Source: Actinomycetes bacterium
GTDB lineage: Bacteria; Actinomycetota; Acidimicrobiia; IMCC26256; PALSA-610
Assembly (NCBI GenBank): GCA_025360585.1
Contig: JANYBW010000099.1
Span: forward strand, 1 to 64,000
Direction of reading: 5' to 3'
DNA length: 64,000 bases
The position numbers were made by a program, and so were the translations under genes. Shown in pieces: positions 43,933 through 53,875 of the stretch. The notes under the pieces were generated by a model that was given only the letters and a program-made list of their open reading frames with translations, had not been told where the DNA came from and did no database searches. Position 1 is the first letter of the stretch; each line of letters opens with the position of its first letter.

Positions 43933-44814
43933 TTAGAGGTTCTTTTGCAGCCAGTTGGTGATGTCGGTGGTGACTTCGTCGCGGATGGTCTCGTTGAGTA
44001 GTTCATGGCGGGCATCGGTGTACCAGATCGCCATCACGTTGGTGAGGCCAGCATCTCGGTAGCGCTGCGCGACGAGTTCCACGAGCGTGAGTCCGCCTGC
44101 GAGTGGGTCCGCGGAACCAGAAATCATCAACAGCGGTAGGTCGTTTCGAATTCCGGCGAGCACTGCAGGCTCGCTACCCCGGCCGGCTCCTGCGGCCATA
44201 TCGCGCAGGCCTTGGCCGTTCACGCCGAAGCCGCACATCGGGTCCGCGACGTATTTGTCGACTTCGGATTCGTCGCGGCTCAGCCAATCCGACGCGGTGC
44301 GCGCGGGCTCGAACTGGGTGTTGAAGCCTTCGAGGTTTGCGGGCGTGTCGTCGGCTGGTGCCATCGCCGCCATGGCGTCTACTGCGCTCGTGCCGGAAAG
44401 CACGGCTGCGTGCAAGGTCGTGGAATGGTCGAGCAACAACTGTTGGAGCGCGAACGAACCCATGCTGTGGGCGAAGATGCAACGATTCAGGCCGCCAGTT
44501 TCGGTATCGATGAACGCGCCGAGGTCGAGCTGGTCGTTCACCAATCCCAACCAACCGCCGGGGCCGAAATCGCCATAGGCGTCGGGTGTCGGCGCGGTCT
44601 GGCCATGCCCGCGATGATCGTTGGCATAGACGACGTAGCCCGCGTCCACGAGCGCGGCCGCGAATCGTGCGTAGCGGGCCGAATGTTCGCCCATGCCGTG
44701 CGCTATTTGTACCGCGGCGCGGGCATCGCGAGGCTCGGTGTCGTCGGCGGTGAAGCGTCGTACAAACACGGGAGTGTTGTCGCGGGCCGTCAAGGTAAAC
44801 GTGGTTTCCTGCAT
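43933..44814 (-). CDS. Alpha/beta hydrolase, monoacylglycerol lipase-like
   Basis: A 293-residue hydrolase of the serine aminopeptidase S33/lysophospholipase group. VQIAHGMGEHSARY carries the oxyanion HG. AHSMGS is the nucleophile elbow, DPLAGG follows a beta strand as the likely acid site and DARHELLNE carries the histidine. No signal peptide is present, so it acts in the cytoplasm, probably on acylglycerols or related esters. It lies inverted between mutB and meaB, separating two genes normally expressed together. Confidence 0.85.
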   Translation of the reverse strand: MQETTFTLTARDNTPVFVRRFTADDTEPRDARAAVQIAHGMGEHSARYARFAAALVDAGYVVYANDHRGHGQTAPTPDAYGDFGPGGWLGLVNDQLDLGAFIDTETGGLNRCIFAHSMGSFALQQLLLDHSTTLHAAVLSGTSAVDAMAAMAPADDTPANLEGFNTQFEPARTASDWLSRDESEVDKYVADPMCGFGVNGQGLRDMAAGAGRGSEPAVLAGIRNDLPLLMISGSADPLAGGLTLVELVAQRYRDAGLTNVMAIWYTDARHELLNETIRDEVTTDITNWLQKNL

Positions 44815-44845
44815 AGTTGCATCTTCGCGCAGCCCTGAGCCGGTT

Positions 44846-44851
44846 TAGCCT
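44846..44851 (+). promoter_or_regulatory. Predicted -10 element of meaB
   Basis: TAGCCT ends 8 bases before the ATG at 44860, within the 45-base divergent interval shared with the hydrolase gene. No ribosome site precedes the ATG. Confidence 0.5.
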
Positions 44852-44859
44852 CCGAGCCG

Positions 44860-45843
44860 ATGGATCCTGCGCTGGATATTTCGGGTGCCGCCGACGCGCT
44901 TCGCGATGGCGATCGCCGGGTGTTAGCGCGTTCGATCACGCTGTGTGAATCGACGCGCCCGGTTGATCGTCGGCGGTCGGCCGCGCTGCTCGACGCCGTG
45001 ATTGGCAGCTCGGGATCCGCGATCCGGGTAGGGGTGAGCGGTGCTCCCGGTGCGGGTAAAAGCACGTTCATTGAGACACTGGGTTTACAGCTCGTCGCGG
45101 ACGGTATGCGGGTTGCCGTCTTGGCGGTAGATCCTTCGAGCACCCGTACTGGCGGATCGATTCTGGGCGACAAAACTCGTATGGAGGAGCTCAGCCGCTC
45201 GTCGCTCGCGTTTATTCGGCCGTCGCCGAGCGGCGGGACACTCGGCGGTGTGGCCCGGCGAACCCGCGAAGCGATGTTGTTGTGCGAAGCGTCGGGCTTT
45301 GATGTGGTGGTGGTGGAGACGGTTGGAGTTGGCCAGAGCGAAGTTGCGGTTGCGGGGATGGTCGATACGTTCGTGTTGCTGCTCGCTCCTGCTGCGGGCG
45401 ATGAGCTGCAAGGCGTGAAGCGTGGGATCGTGGAGCTAGCGGATGTGATTGCCGTCAATAAAAACGACGGTGAACTTGCCTCAGCGGCAATGCGCACAAC
45501 AGCCGATTACGCGAACGCTGCGCATTTCCTGCGCCCGCGTACGAACGACTGGACTACTGCCGTGCTCGCATGCTCGGCGCTATTGGGTCATGGCGTGCGT
45601 GAAGTGTGGGATGCGATCTTGGCGCACCGCAGTGTTCTGCTGAACGACGGTCAGTTGGGGGAGCGGCGCGCCGAACAAGCGAGCGCTTGGATGTGGTCCG
45701 AGCTCAGCGATTCGTTGCTCGACGCTTTGCGACAAGATCAAGCGGTCACCGCGCTCCTGGCGCAACTCGATCAGCAAGTGCGCGCCGGGATGGTTTCGCC
45801 GACGGCGGCGGCATTGGCCGCCCTGGCGGCGTTTCGGCCCTAA
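44860..45843 (+). CDS. meaB: Methylmalonyl-CoA mutase-associated GTPase MeaB
   Basis: A 327-residue G3E-family GTPase that loads and protects adenosylcobalamin on methylmalonyl-CoA mutase. The P-loop GAPGAGKS lies at residues 61-68, Walker B and base loops follow (VLAVDPSS, VVVVETVGVGQSE), and INVKNDG-type specificity is represented by VIAVNKNDGE. The dimerising C-terminal helices are present. Length is normal for the family. Presence of mutB close by supports the mutase assignment rather than another acyl-CoA mutase. Confidence 0.93.
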   Translation: MDPALDISGAADALRDGDRRVLARSITLCESTRPVDRRRSAALLDAVIGSSGSAIRVGVSGAPGAGKSTFIETLGLQLVADGMRVAVLAVDPSSTRTGGSILGDKTRMEELSRSSLAFIRPSPSGGTLGGVARRTREAMLLCEASGFDVVVVETVGVGQSEVAVAGMVDTFVLLLAPAAGDELQGVKRGIVELADVIAVNKNDGELASAAMRTTADYANAAHFLRPRTNDWTTAVLACSALLGHGVREVWDAILAHRSVLLNDGQLGERRAEQASAWMWSELSDSLLDALRQDQAVTALLAQLDQQVRAGMVSPTAAALAALAAFRP

Positions 45844-45874
45844 GAACGCGCGCCGATAGGTGAAAGGTAATCCA

Positions 45875-46033
45875 ATGCAGGAATCCTGTTCCCCGCTCTC
45901 GTCGCTGCGCTCCGGGGCCGCTCGGGCCACGGGCGGCGCCGCGCTTCGTCGAGATCAGCAGAACCCGTCGTCTTTTTGGCGCGCCCTCCAAGCCTGCGGG
46001 GTCTCAAACTTGCGCCTCGAACTGATCGTGTAA
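45875..46033 (+). CDS. Possible 52-residue protein, unrecognised
   Basis: An ATG frame with GAAAGG 7 bases upstream lies just after meaB. It encodes a Ser/Ala/Arg-rich start (MQESCSPLSS) and ends SNLRLELIV. No motif is visible and the composition may simply reflect GC-rich DNA. The ribosome-like site is the only positive evidence. Confidence 0.25.
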   Translation: MQESCSPLSSLRSGAARATGGAALRRDQQNPSSFWRALQACGVSNLRLELIV

Positions 46034-46043
46034 GAGCTGTGCA

Positions 46044-46268
46044 TCAGCTGGCCCGGCGGTGGCCGTCGACTGGCTCGGGTGGTGAAACCTGGCTCAGAAT
46101 CGCTTTGGCCTGGGCGACGCCTTGAAGGCCGACACGGCGGGTGCGTTCATCGAGCACCCAATCGGCCGGTGAACCATAGGCCGGGTGGTGTGAGGACGCC
46201 TCGGAGCTGGCGACAACGCCACCATCGAGAAGCTGAAGTTGGGCCGAGGACCGCGTGCGTGAACTCAT
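46044..46268 (-). CDS. Small conserved-type actinobacterial protein
   Basis: A 74-residue basic protein. The segment WVLDERTRRVGLQGVAQAKA resembles short uncharacterised actinobacterial proteins that contain LDERTRxVGxxGxAxxRA, which is my recollection of the family rather than a search result. The N-terminal 35 residues are Ser-rich and probably disordered. The ATG at 46268 removes a long arginine-rich extension that looks non-coding. Function is unknown. Confidence 0.55.
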   Translation of the reverse strand: MSSRTRSSAQLQLLDGGVVASSEASSHHPAYGSPADWVLDERTRRVGLQGVAQAKAILSQVSPPEPVDGHRRAS

Positions 46269-46642
46269 AGCAACACTCTGCCAGGGGGGTGAGACAACGA
46301 GATTCAGACGGCATGATCGGTCGATCGCCCGAGCTCCCCGGGACGGGAGTATCGCATTAACGGTGTAACTGCTGGTTTTCATTGTTGTTGTTCGAGTGGG
46401 TGGAGCTGGCCTTGGAACTGAGTTCGAATGCGTTGAGTGCGGGTTTCCAACGCATGGTCCATCGTCGCCTGCGGCGGGTGTGAGCGCCGTTCCGCTAGCC
46501 GAGCTTGTCGATGGGAGCACGGCCCACGCCCTCGTCACCTCGATCACGCGACGATCGGGAGGCGCAAGTCTCGTCGCGCCCGCCCGAGCGTTTCGGCGGC
46601 TTCGAGTTTGAGTGGCGAGGGGTTGGCGTGGTCGAATGGGGC
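46269..46642. other. 374-bp interval without a confident gene
   Basis: This stretch lies between the small minus-strand gene and the cupin gene. A GTG-started frame at 46396-46611 would give 71 residues with an ECVECG motif, but it lacks a ribosome site and a recognisable family. I regard it as unassigned. Confidence 0.5.
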
Positions 46643-47107
46643 ATGACTGTTCCTGATGTTCCTCTGGCCTTGCACCGTGGCGAAAGCGACAATGCGTTTG
46701 TTGATCTCGGCGACGGCAGCACACTGCAATTGATGCAGGTCAATATCGATGCTGGTCTCTGGGTGATTCGCACCAAATTCCAAGCTGGTTACAAAGTACA
46801 GACCCATCGCCACACCGGCGAGGTGTTTGCCTTCACAATGTCTGGCTCCTGGAAGTATGCGGAATACCCCGAAGTCAATACGGCCGGCTCCTACCTGTAT
46901 GAGCCGGCCGGTTCGATTCATACGTTGATCGTTCCCGAAACCAACACGGAAATCACCGATGTGTGGTTCGCGATCTATGGCGCGAACTTGAATCTTGATG
47001 CCGACGGCAACGTGGAAAGTGTGCTTGACGCGGGTTCGATTTGCAGTGCCTATTTCGCCCTGTGCGAGATGCAAGGCTTCGCGAAACCGAATGTCATCGG
47101 GGCTTAA
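46643..47107 (+). CDS. Cupin-domain protein (2,4'-dihydroxyacetophenone dioxygenase-like)
   Basis: A 154-residue single cupin. The first motif is visible as THRHTGEVFAFTMSG, with two His and one Glu as metal ligands, and EPAGSIHTLIV provides the later histidine. This layout matches the ChrR/DAD-type cupin dioxygenase group. The metal and the substrate are unknown. The ATG at 46643 begins at the first strand. An in-frame GTG at 46628 has GAGGGG 7 bases upstream and could be the true start, adding five residues. It is followed by the cysteine desulfurase gene after 27 bases. Confidence 0.8.
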   Translation: MTVPDVPLALHRGESDNAFVDLGDGSTLQLMQVNIDAGLWVIRTKFQAGYKVQTHRHTGEVFAFTMSGSWKYAEYPEVNTAGSYLYEPAGSIHTLIVPETNTEITDVWFAIYGANLNLDADGNVESVLDAGSICSAYFALCEMQGFAKPNVIGA

Positions 47108-47121
47108 ACAACCTCCGCCCC

Positions 47122-47127
47122 TAGCCT
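47122..47127 (+). promoter_or_regulatory. Predicted -10 element of the cysteine desulfurase gene
   Basis: TAGCCT ends 7 bases before the ATG at 47135, in a 27-base gap after the cupin stop. The desulfurase and mnmA could therefore be expressed separately from the cupin. Confidence 0.5.
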
Positions 47128-47134
47128 TTGGGCC

Positions 47135-48334
47135 ATGATCTATCTCGATCACGCGGCCTCAACGCCAATGCGCCCCGAAGCAGTTGCGGCCATGTTGCCG
47201 TTCCTTGTTGATCATCCGGGCAACCCATCCGGAAGTCACGGTGCATCGCGCGCCGCGAAAACTGCGTTGGAACAAGCGCGCGAAGACGTCGCTGATTGCG
47301 TTGGCCGGGATGCTCGGCGCGTGATTTTCACCGGTGGCGGCAGCGAAAGCGACAATCTTGCGATTAAAGGTGTGGCGCGGGCGCGCCGAACCCGTGGCCT
47401 CGATGCAGTGGTGACCACAACGATCGAACACAAAGCCGTGCTTGGTTCCGTGCAGCGCCTCGCCGCAGAAGGTTTTCGTGTCGGTTACGCCAATGCTCTC
47501 CTCGATGGCAGCATCGATGTGGATCATCTTGCTTCCTTGCTCGATGAGCACACGGCGATCATTTCGGTGATGGCTGTGAACAACGAAACTGGAGTTGTGC
47601 AACCGCTCGATGCCGTCCGCGACGTAATGAGAGTGCGCGCGCCGCAGGCCGTCTTGCATACTGATGCAGTGCAAGCGCCGCAATGGCTCGATCTTCGCCC
47701 GATTTGCGAAGTGGCCGATTTCGTCAGCATTTCTGGGCATAAATTTGGTGGGCCTAAAGGAGTCGGCGCGTTGATTCTGGGTGAAACGACCGCGGTCAAT
47801 ACTGATTTGTTGCCATTGATTGAAGGCGGCGGCCACGAACTTGGCTTCCGTGCCGGCACCCAAAACGTCGCCGGCATCATTGCATTCGCCACGGCACTCA
47901 CGATCACTGATTCTCGACGAACCGAGGAGACAACGCGCATTGCGGCCCTGCGTGATCGCCTCGAAACTGCGTTGACGAACAATCCGGTGAACGGCGCAGT
48001 GAACGGAGGGCCGACTGGAGGGTCGACTGGCGCGTCGTATGGAACAACGGTTTCCCGGGTCGCCGGATTGCTGCACCTCGCGATCCCCGACGTTGAGGCA
48101 GAGACCATGTTGGTCGCGCTCGATGTTGCGGGCGTCTGCGCTGCTTCGGGAAGCGCGTGCAGCTCGGGCGCAATCGATCCATCGCACGTGTTGATAGCGA
48201 TGGGCTTGTCGCGCGCCACCGCGTTGGCATCAGTGCGTTTCAGTTTGGGCTGGGCATCGACCGCCGACGATATCGGCGCAGCCATTCCAACGATCATCGA
48301 AGCCGTAGCGCGCCTTCGTTCGAAAGCGGCCTAG
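47135..48334 (+). CDS. iscS: Cysteine desulfurase (NifS/IscS family)
   Basis: A 399-residue PLP enzyme that takes sulfur from cysteine as a protein persulfide. H99 stacks on PLP, K203 in SISGHKFGGPKG forms the Schiff base and C342 in GSACSSGA carries the persulfide. Residues of about 283-300 form an Asn/Gly-rich insertion (NGAVNGGPTGGSTG) not seen in typical IscS. Its position immediately before mnmA, with stop and start adjacent, points to supplying sulfur for tRNA thiolation. Iron-sulfur assembly is also possible, since no other desulfurase is in the window. Confidence 0.93.
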   Translation: MIYLDHAASTPMRPEAVAAMLPFLVDHPGNPSGSHGASRAAKTALEQAREDVADCVGRDARRVIFTGGGSESDNLAIKGVARARRTRGLDAVVTTTIEHKAVLGSVQRLAAEGFRVGYANALLDGSIDVDHLASLLDEHTAIISVMAVNNETGVVQPLDAVRDVMRVRAPQAVLHTDAVQAPQWLDLRPICEVADFVSISGHKFGGPKGVGALILGETTAVNTDLLPLIEGGGHELGFRAGTQNVAGIIAFATALTITDSRRTEETTRIAALRDRLETALTNNPVNGAVNGGPTGGSTGASYGTTVSRVAGLLHLAIPDVEAETMLVALDVAGVCAASGSACSSGAIDPSHVLIAMGLSRATALASVRFSLGWASTADDIGAAIPTIIEAVARLRSKAA

Positions 48335-49360
48335 ATGGCACGCGTACTCGTAGCGATGAGCGGCGGAGTCGATTCCACCGTAGCGGCCGCATTGATGATC
48401 GAAGCCGGACACGATGTGACGGGCGTAACGCTGAAACTGTGGGGTGGCGAACAGGATTCCGGGTGTTGTTCAGTCTCAGATGTTGAAGACGCCCGCCGCG
48501 TTGCGGCACAGCTCGATATTGCGCACTACGTCTTTAATTTCACTGAAGAATTCAATGCAGCAGTTGTGGATCCGTACATCGCCGCGTACGCAGACGGCAC
48601 CACCCCGAACCCCTGTGTGGAGTGCAATCGCACAATGAAATGGGGCCGTTTACTTGACCGCAGCGATCAACTCGGCTTCGATTTCTTAGCGACGGGCCAC
48701 CACGCGCGCAAAGTCGAGACCGATGCAGGGCCGCGCCTGGGCCGCGGCGATGATCCTGACAAAGACCAGTCGTATGTGCTGTACATGCTCACGGAATCGC
48801 AGATCGCGCGCACCTTGTTGCCCGTTGGCCACATGAAAAAATCTGAAGTGCGCGAGCACGCAACCCGGCTTGGCTTGCGTACCGCATCGAAGGCCGAGAG
48901 CATGGACGTATGTTTCATCACCAAAGGCGGGCGCGACACATTTTTGGGTGATCGCATCGCGCGCAAACCCGGCACAATCGTCGCGACCGACGGTACGCAA
49001 CTCGGTGACCATGAGGGTATCGATCGCTACACAATTGGTCAACGGCGTGGGCTCGGCGTGGCCGTGGGTGAGCCTCGCTATGTGGTGGACATCGATCCGG
49101 CCACGCAAACCATTGTTTTGGGAGAACGTCACGATCTCTTGCGCGAAACAGTGGAACTCCGTTCGGTTGAATTCGCGGCAGAACGCCCCGAAGCCTCGCA
49201 ACCGTTGCTGGCGCAGACGCGGGCCCACGGATTCGTGGCTGCGTGCAGGCTCAACGACACCATGGTGACCTGGGATGCTCCGCAACCGCGAGTAGCGCCG
49301 GGCCAAGTTGTGGTGTTGTACAACGGCGATATTGTGGTCGGCGGCGGCATCGCAAGATAG
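48335..49360 (+). CDS. mnmA: tRNA-specific 2-thiouridylase MnmA
   Basis: A 341-residue enzyme that thiolates uridine 34 of Lys, Glu and Gln tRNAs. The PP-loop SGGVDS lies at 9-14, the catalytic cysteines are C94 (NPCVECN) and C193 (MDVCFI), and the C-terminal beta-barrel is complete. The ATG directly abuts the desulfurase stop, so translation is coupled. The same desulfurase-mnmA order upstream of ligA is known from mycobacteria. Confidence 0.96.
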   Translation: MARVLVAMSGGVDSTVAAALMIEAGHDVTGVTLKLWGGEQDSGCCSVSDVEDARRVAAQLDIAHYVFNFTEEFNAAVVDPYIAAYADGTTPNPCVECNRTMKWGRLLDRSDQLGFDFLATGHHARKVETDAGPRLGRGDDPDKDQSYVLYMLTESQIARTLLPVGHMKKSEVREHATRLGLRTASKAESMDVCFITKGGRDTFLGDRIARKPGTIVATDGTQLGDHEGIDRYTIGQRRGLGVAVGEPRYVVDIDPATQTIVLGERHDLLRETVELRSVEFAAERPEASQPLLAQTRAHGFVAACRLNDTMVTWDAPQPRVAPGQVVVLYNGDIVVGGGIAR

Positions 49361-49370
49361 ACGTCCTAAT

Positions 49371-49393
49371 CGCTCGGGCGGCCCGTTCGAGCG
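49371..49393. terminator. Short stem-loop between convergent mnmA and membrane-protein genes
   Basis: CGCTCG pairs with CGAGCG around an 11-base interior, followed on the plus strand by the AT-rich stretch caatatttt. It could terminate both convergent transcripts. The stem is only 6 bp. Confidence 0.45.
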
Positions 49394-49408
49394 CCAATAT
49401 TTTGTGCG

Positions 49409-50266
49409 TTAGGCGCGGCTTGGGGCGGCGAGGGCGAGGAATTCTTGTGGCCGCAATGGCGTGAACCGCACGCGATGGGCTTGAACCATTTCGAGGGTGC
49501 GTTGCTTTTTGCGTAGACCAAATTCGCCGGGCTCACGCAACTGAATTTCGATGCCACCGATGAACGCTCCGAGGCGGGTATCGACGGTGCCGTCGAATAT
49601 CCCTTTGTTTGCACCAGTTTCAATGGGCTTGATCGAACCGATGCGTTCGCTGGGCAACAACACCGGATCCGCGAGCGTGAACGAATCCGCGATCACGAGC
49701 CCCGCGGGCACGAATACGTAAAACCGTTTTGAGAGCGAATGAACCGAACGGCACGCGAACGCGCCAGCACCGACCGCGCCGACTGATGCCGCAACGCCAA
49801 GCACCAAATGAGAATTCGCGAGCGCAATTGGCCCGAGGAATAGCAGCGCCGCCACGAACGCGACTTCAATCGACATCGCGAGACAAATCAATGGAGGCGT
49901 ACGCAACGGTCGGCGGACTTCATCGCCGTAGGCCTGGGCCTGCGCACAAACGTCAGCGATCGGAGCGCTCAACGCAATGATCGCCGAACTTGTCGCGTGC
50001 ATGACTGCGATGGCGACCATGAACGAACCTGACCGCGAACCACTGAGTACAACGGCCACAACGGGCAACGCGGCCACGAGTCGCAAGACGGTGAAGCTCT
50101 TGGCGTTCGGCAACAACAGCGCGATAAGGCCGATCAGCCATAGCGAATATGCGACGACGGCGAGTGTGACCGATGGCGCTTGGCGCCACTGTGTGGTCGC
50201 ATCGTTGAGCACTGAGCCCGTTGTGACCGGCAGGAGCAGCCACAACAATCGTGCAACCCAAAGCAA
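49409..50266 (-). CDS. Multi-pass membrane protein with a C-terminal soluble part
   Basis: A protein of up to 285 residues with about five hydrophobic helices in the first 190 residues and a basic, beta-rich C-terminus (IGSIKPIETGANKG, then REPGEFGLRKKQRTLEMV). I do not recognise the family; the C-terminus resembles a PH-like or YdbT-type surface, which is speculation. The start is unclear: only a TTG at 50266 is available, and the frame is open up to a TGA just upstream, reading VYERRIHRFESEPQ before it. It is divergent from the MetE-like gene across a palindromic -10 region. Confidence 0.6.
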   Translation of the reverse strand: MLWVARLLWLLLPVTTGSVLNDATTQWRQAPSVTLAVVAYSLWLIGLIALLLPNAKSFTVLRLVAALPVVAVVLSGSRSGSFMVAIAVMHATSSAIIALSAPIADVCAQAQAYGDEVRRPLRTPPLICLAMSIEVAFVAALLFLGPIALANSHLVLGVAASVGAVGAGAFACRSVHSLSKRFYVFVPAGLVIADSFTLADPVLLPSERIGSIKPIETGANKGIFDGTVDTRLGAFIGGIEIQLREPGEFGLRKKQRTLEMVQAHRVRFTPLRPQEFLALAAPSRA

Positions 50267-50299
50267 TTGCGGCTCGCTTTCGAAGCGGTGAATACGGCG

Positions 50300-50314
50300 T
50301 TCGTATACTACGAA
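50300..50314. promoter_or_regulatory. Palindromic bidirectional -10 region
   Basis: TTCGTA and TACGAA flank TAC. The plus strand reads TATACT (50304-50309), ending 10 bases before the MetE-like ATG. The minus strand reads TAGTAT at the same place, facing the membrane-protein gene. One symmetric site could drive both directions or act as an operator. Confidence 0.5.
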
Positions 50315-50319
50315 GTCTC

Positions 50320-53351
<3,032 letters not shown>

Positions 53352-53366
53352 TGAGGCCGTTGACGT

Positions 53367-53804
53367 TTACGCGGATTTGAAATACCAGGTGAACGAACGG
53401 TCGTCCTGGCCACCGGGCCCTTGTGCTTTGGGCCAATAGTGCACCGTGATTGTGTGGCGGCCGGCCTTCAGCTCGCTGAAGGTTTGGTTGGGCCCGGGCT
53501 TCCAAAAAATTGTGCCCAAGTCCAGGCCGTTTTGTTCGTACTCATCGAGGGGCAACGCGGTGCCGTCTAGGGTGAGCTCGCCCGTCAGTGTCTTGTCCAG
53601 CTGGACACCGATTTGGCCCTGCGACAACACGACTTGGTCGCGCGACGGAAAGAGTTCCTGAACCCCTACGGGGAGATCCGGCGTGGTCGTGTTGTTTTTG
53701 GTTGCGTAGATGCCAGCGACCATCAAATTGAATGCGAGCACCAAACCGCCGACGATGATGAGCGTTCGTTTGGTATCTCTCGGCACCGCGATGTCGTCGG
53801 TCAT
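53367..53804 (-). CDS. Single-span membrane protein with extracytoplasmic domain
   Basis: A 145-residue protein with a short cytoplasmic N-terminus (MTDDIAVPRDTKR), one membrane helix at about 14-36 (TLIIVGGLVLAFNLMVAGIY) and an outer beta-rich domain ending RHTITVHYWPK and RSFTWYF. I do not recognise the family, though the domain resembles a small immunoglobulin-like fold. It is divergent from the PASTA kinase gene; TACCGT lies 8 bases before its ATG. It might be a kinase partner or substrate, suggested only by position. Confidence 0.7.
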   Translation of the reverse strand: MTDDIAVPRDTKRTLIIVGGLVLAFNLMVAGIYATKNNTTTPDLPVGVQELFPSRDQVVLSQGQIGVQLDKTLTGELTLDGTALPLDEYEQNGLDLGTIFWKPGPNQTFSELKAGRHTITVHYWPKAQGPGGQDDRSFTWYFKSA

Positions 53805-53812
53805 TGGTCCGT

Positions 53813-53867
53813 ACGGTAATCCGTTCGGACCGCCTGGTCCCGCACGGCGAGAGCGAACTACTACCTT
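53813..53867. promoter_or_regulatory. Divergent leaderless -10 elements between the membrane protein and PASTA kinase genes
   Basis: On the minus strand TACCGT (53818-53813) ends exactly 8 bases before the ATG at 53804. On the plus strand TACCTT (53862-53867) ends exactly 8 bases before the ATG at 53876. Confidence 0.55.
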
Positions 53868-53875
53868 GGTATTCG

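Noticed and set aside
44790..45497. 235-codon minus-strand frame opposite meaB
   Set aside because: Ser/Thr/Pro-rich shadow; MeaB has a complete GTPase motif set on the other strand.
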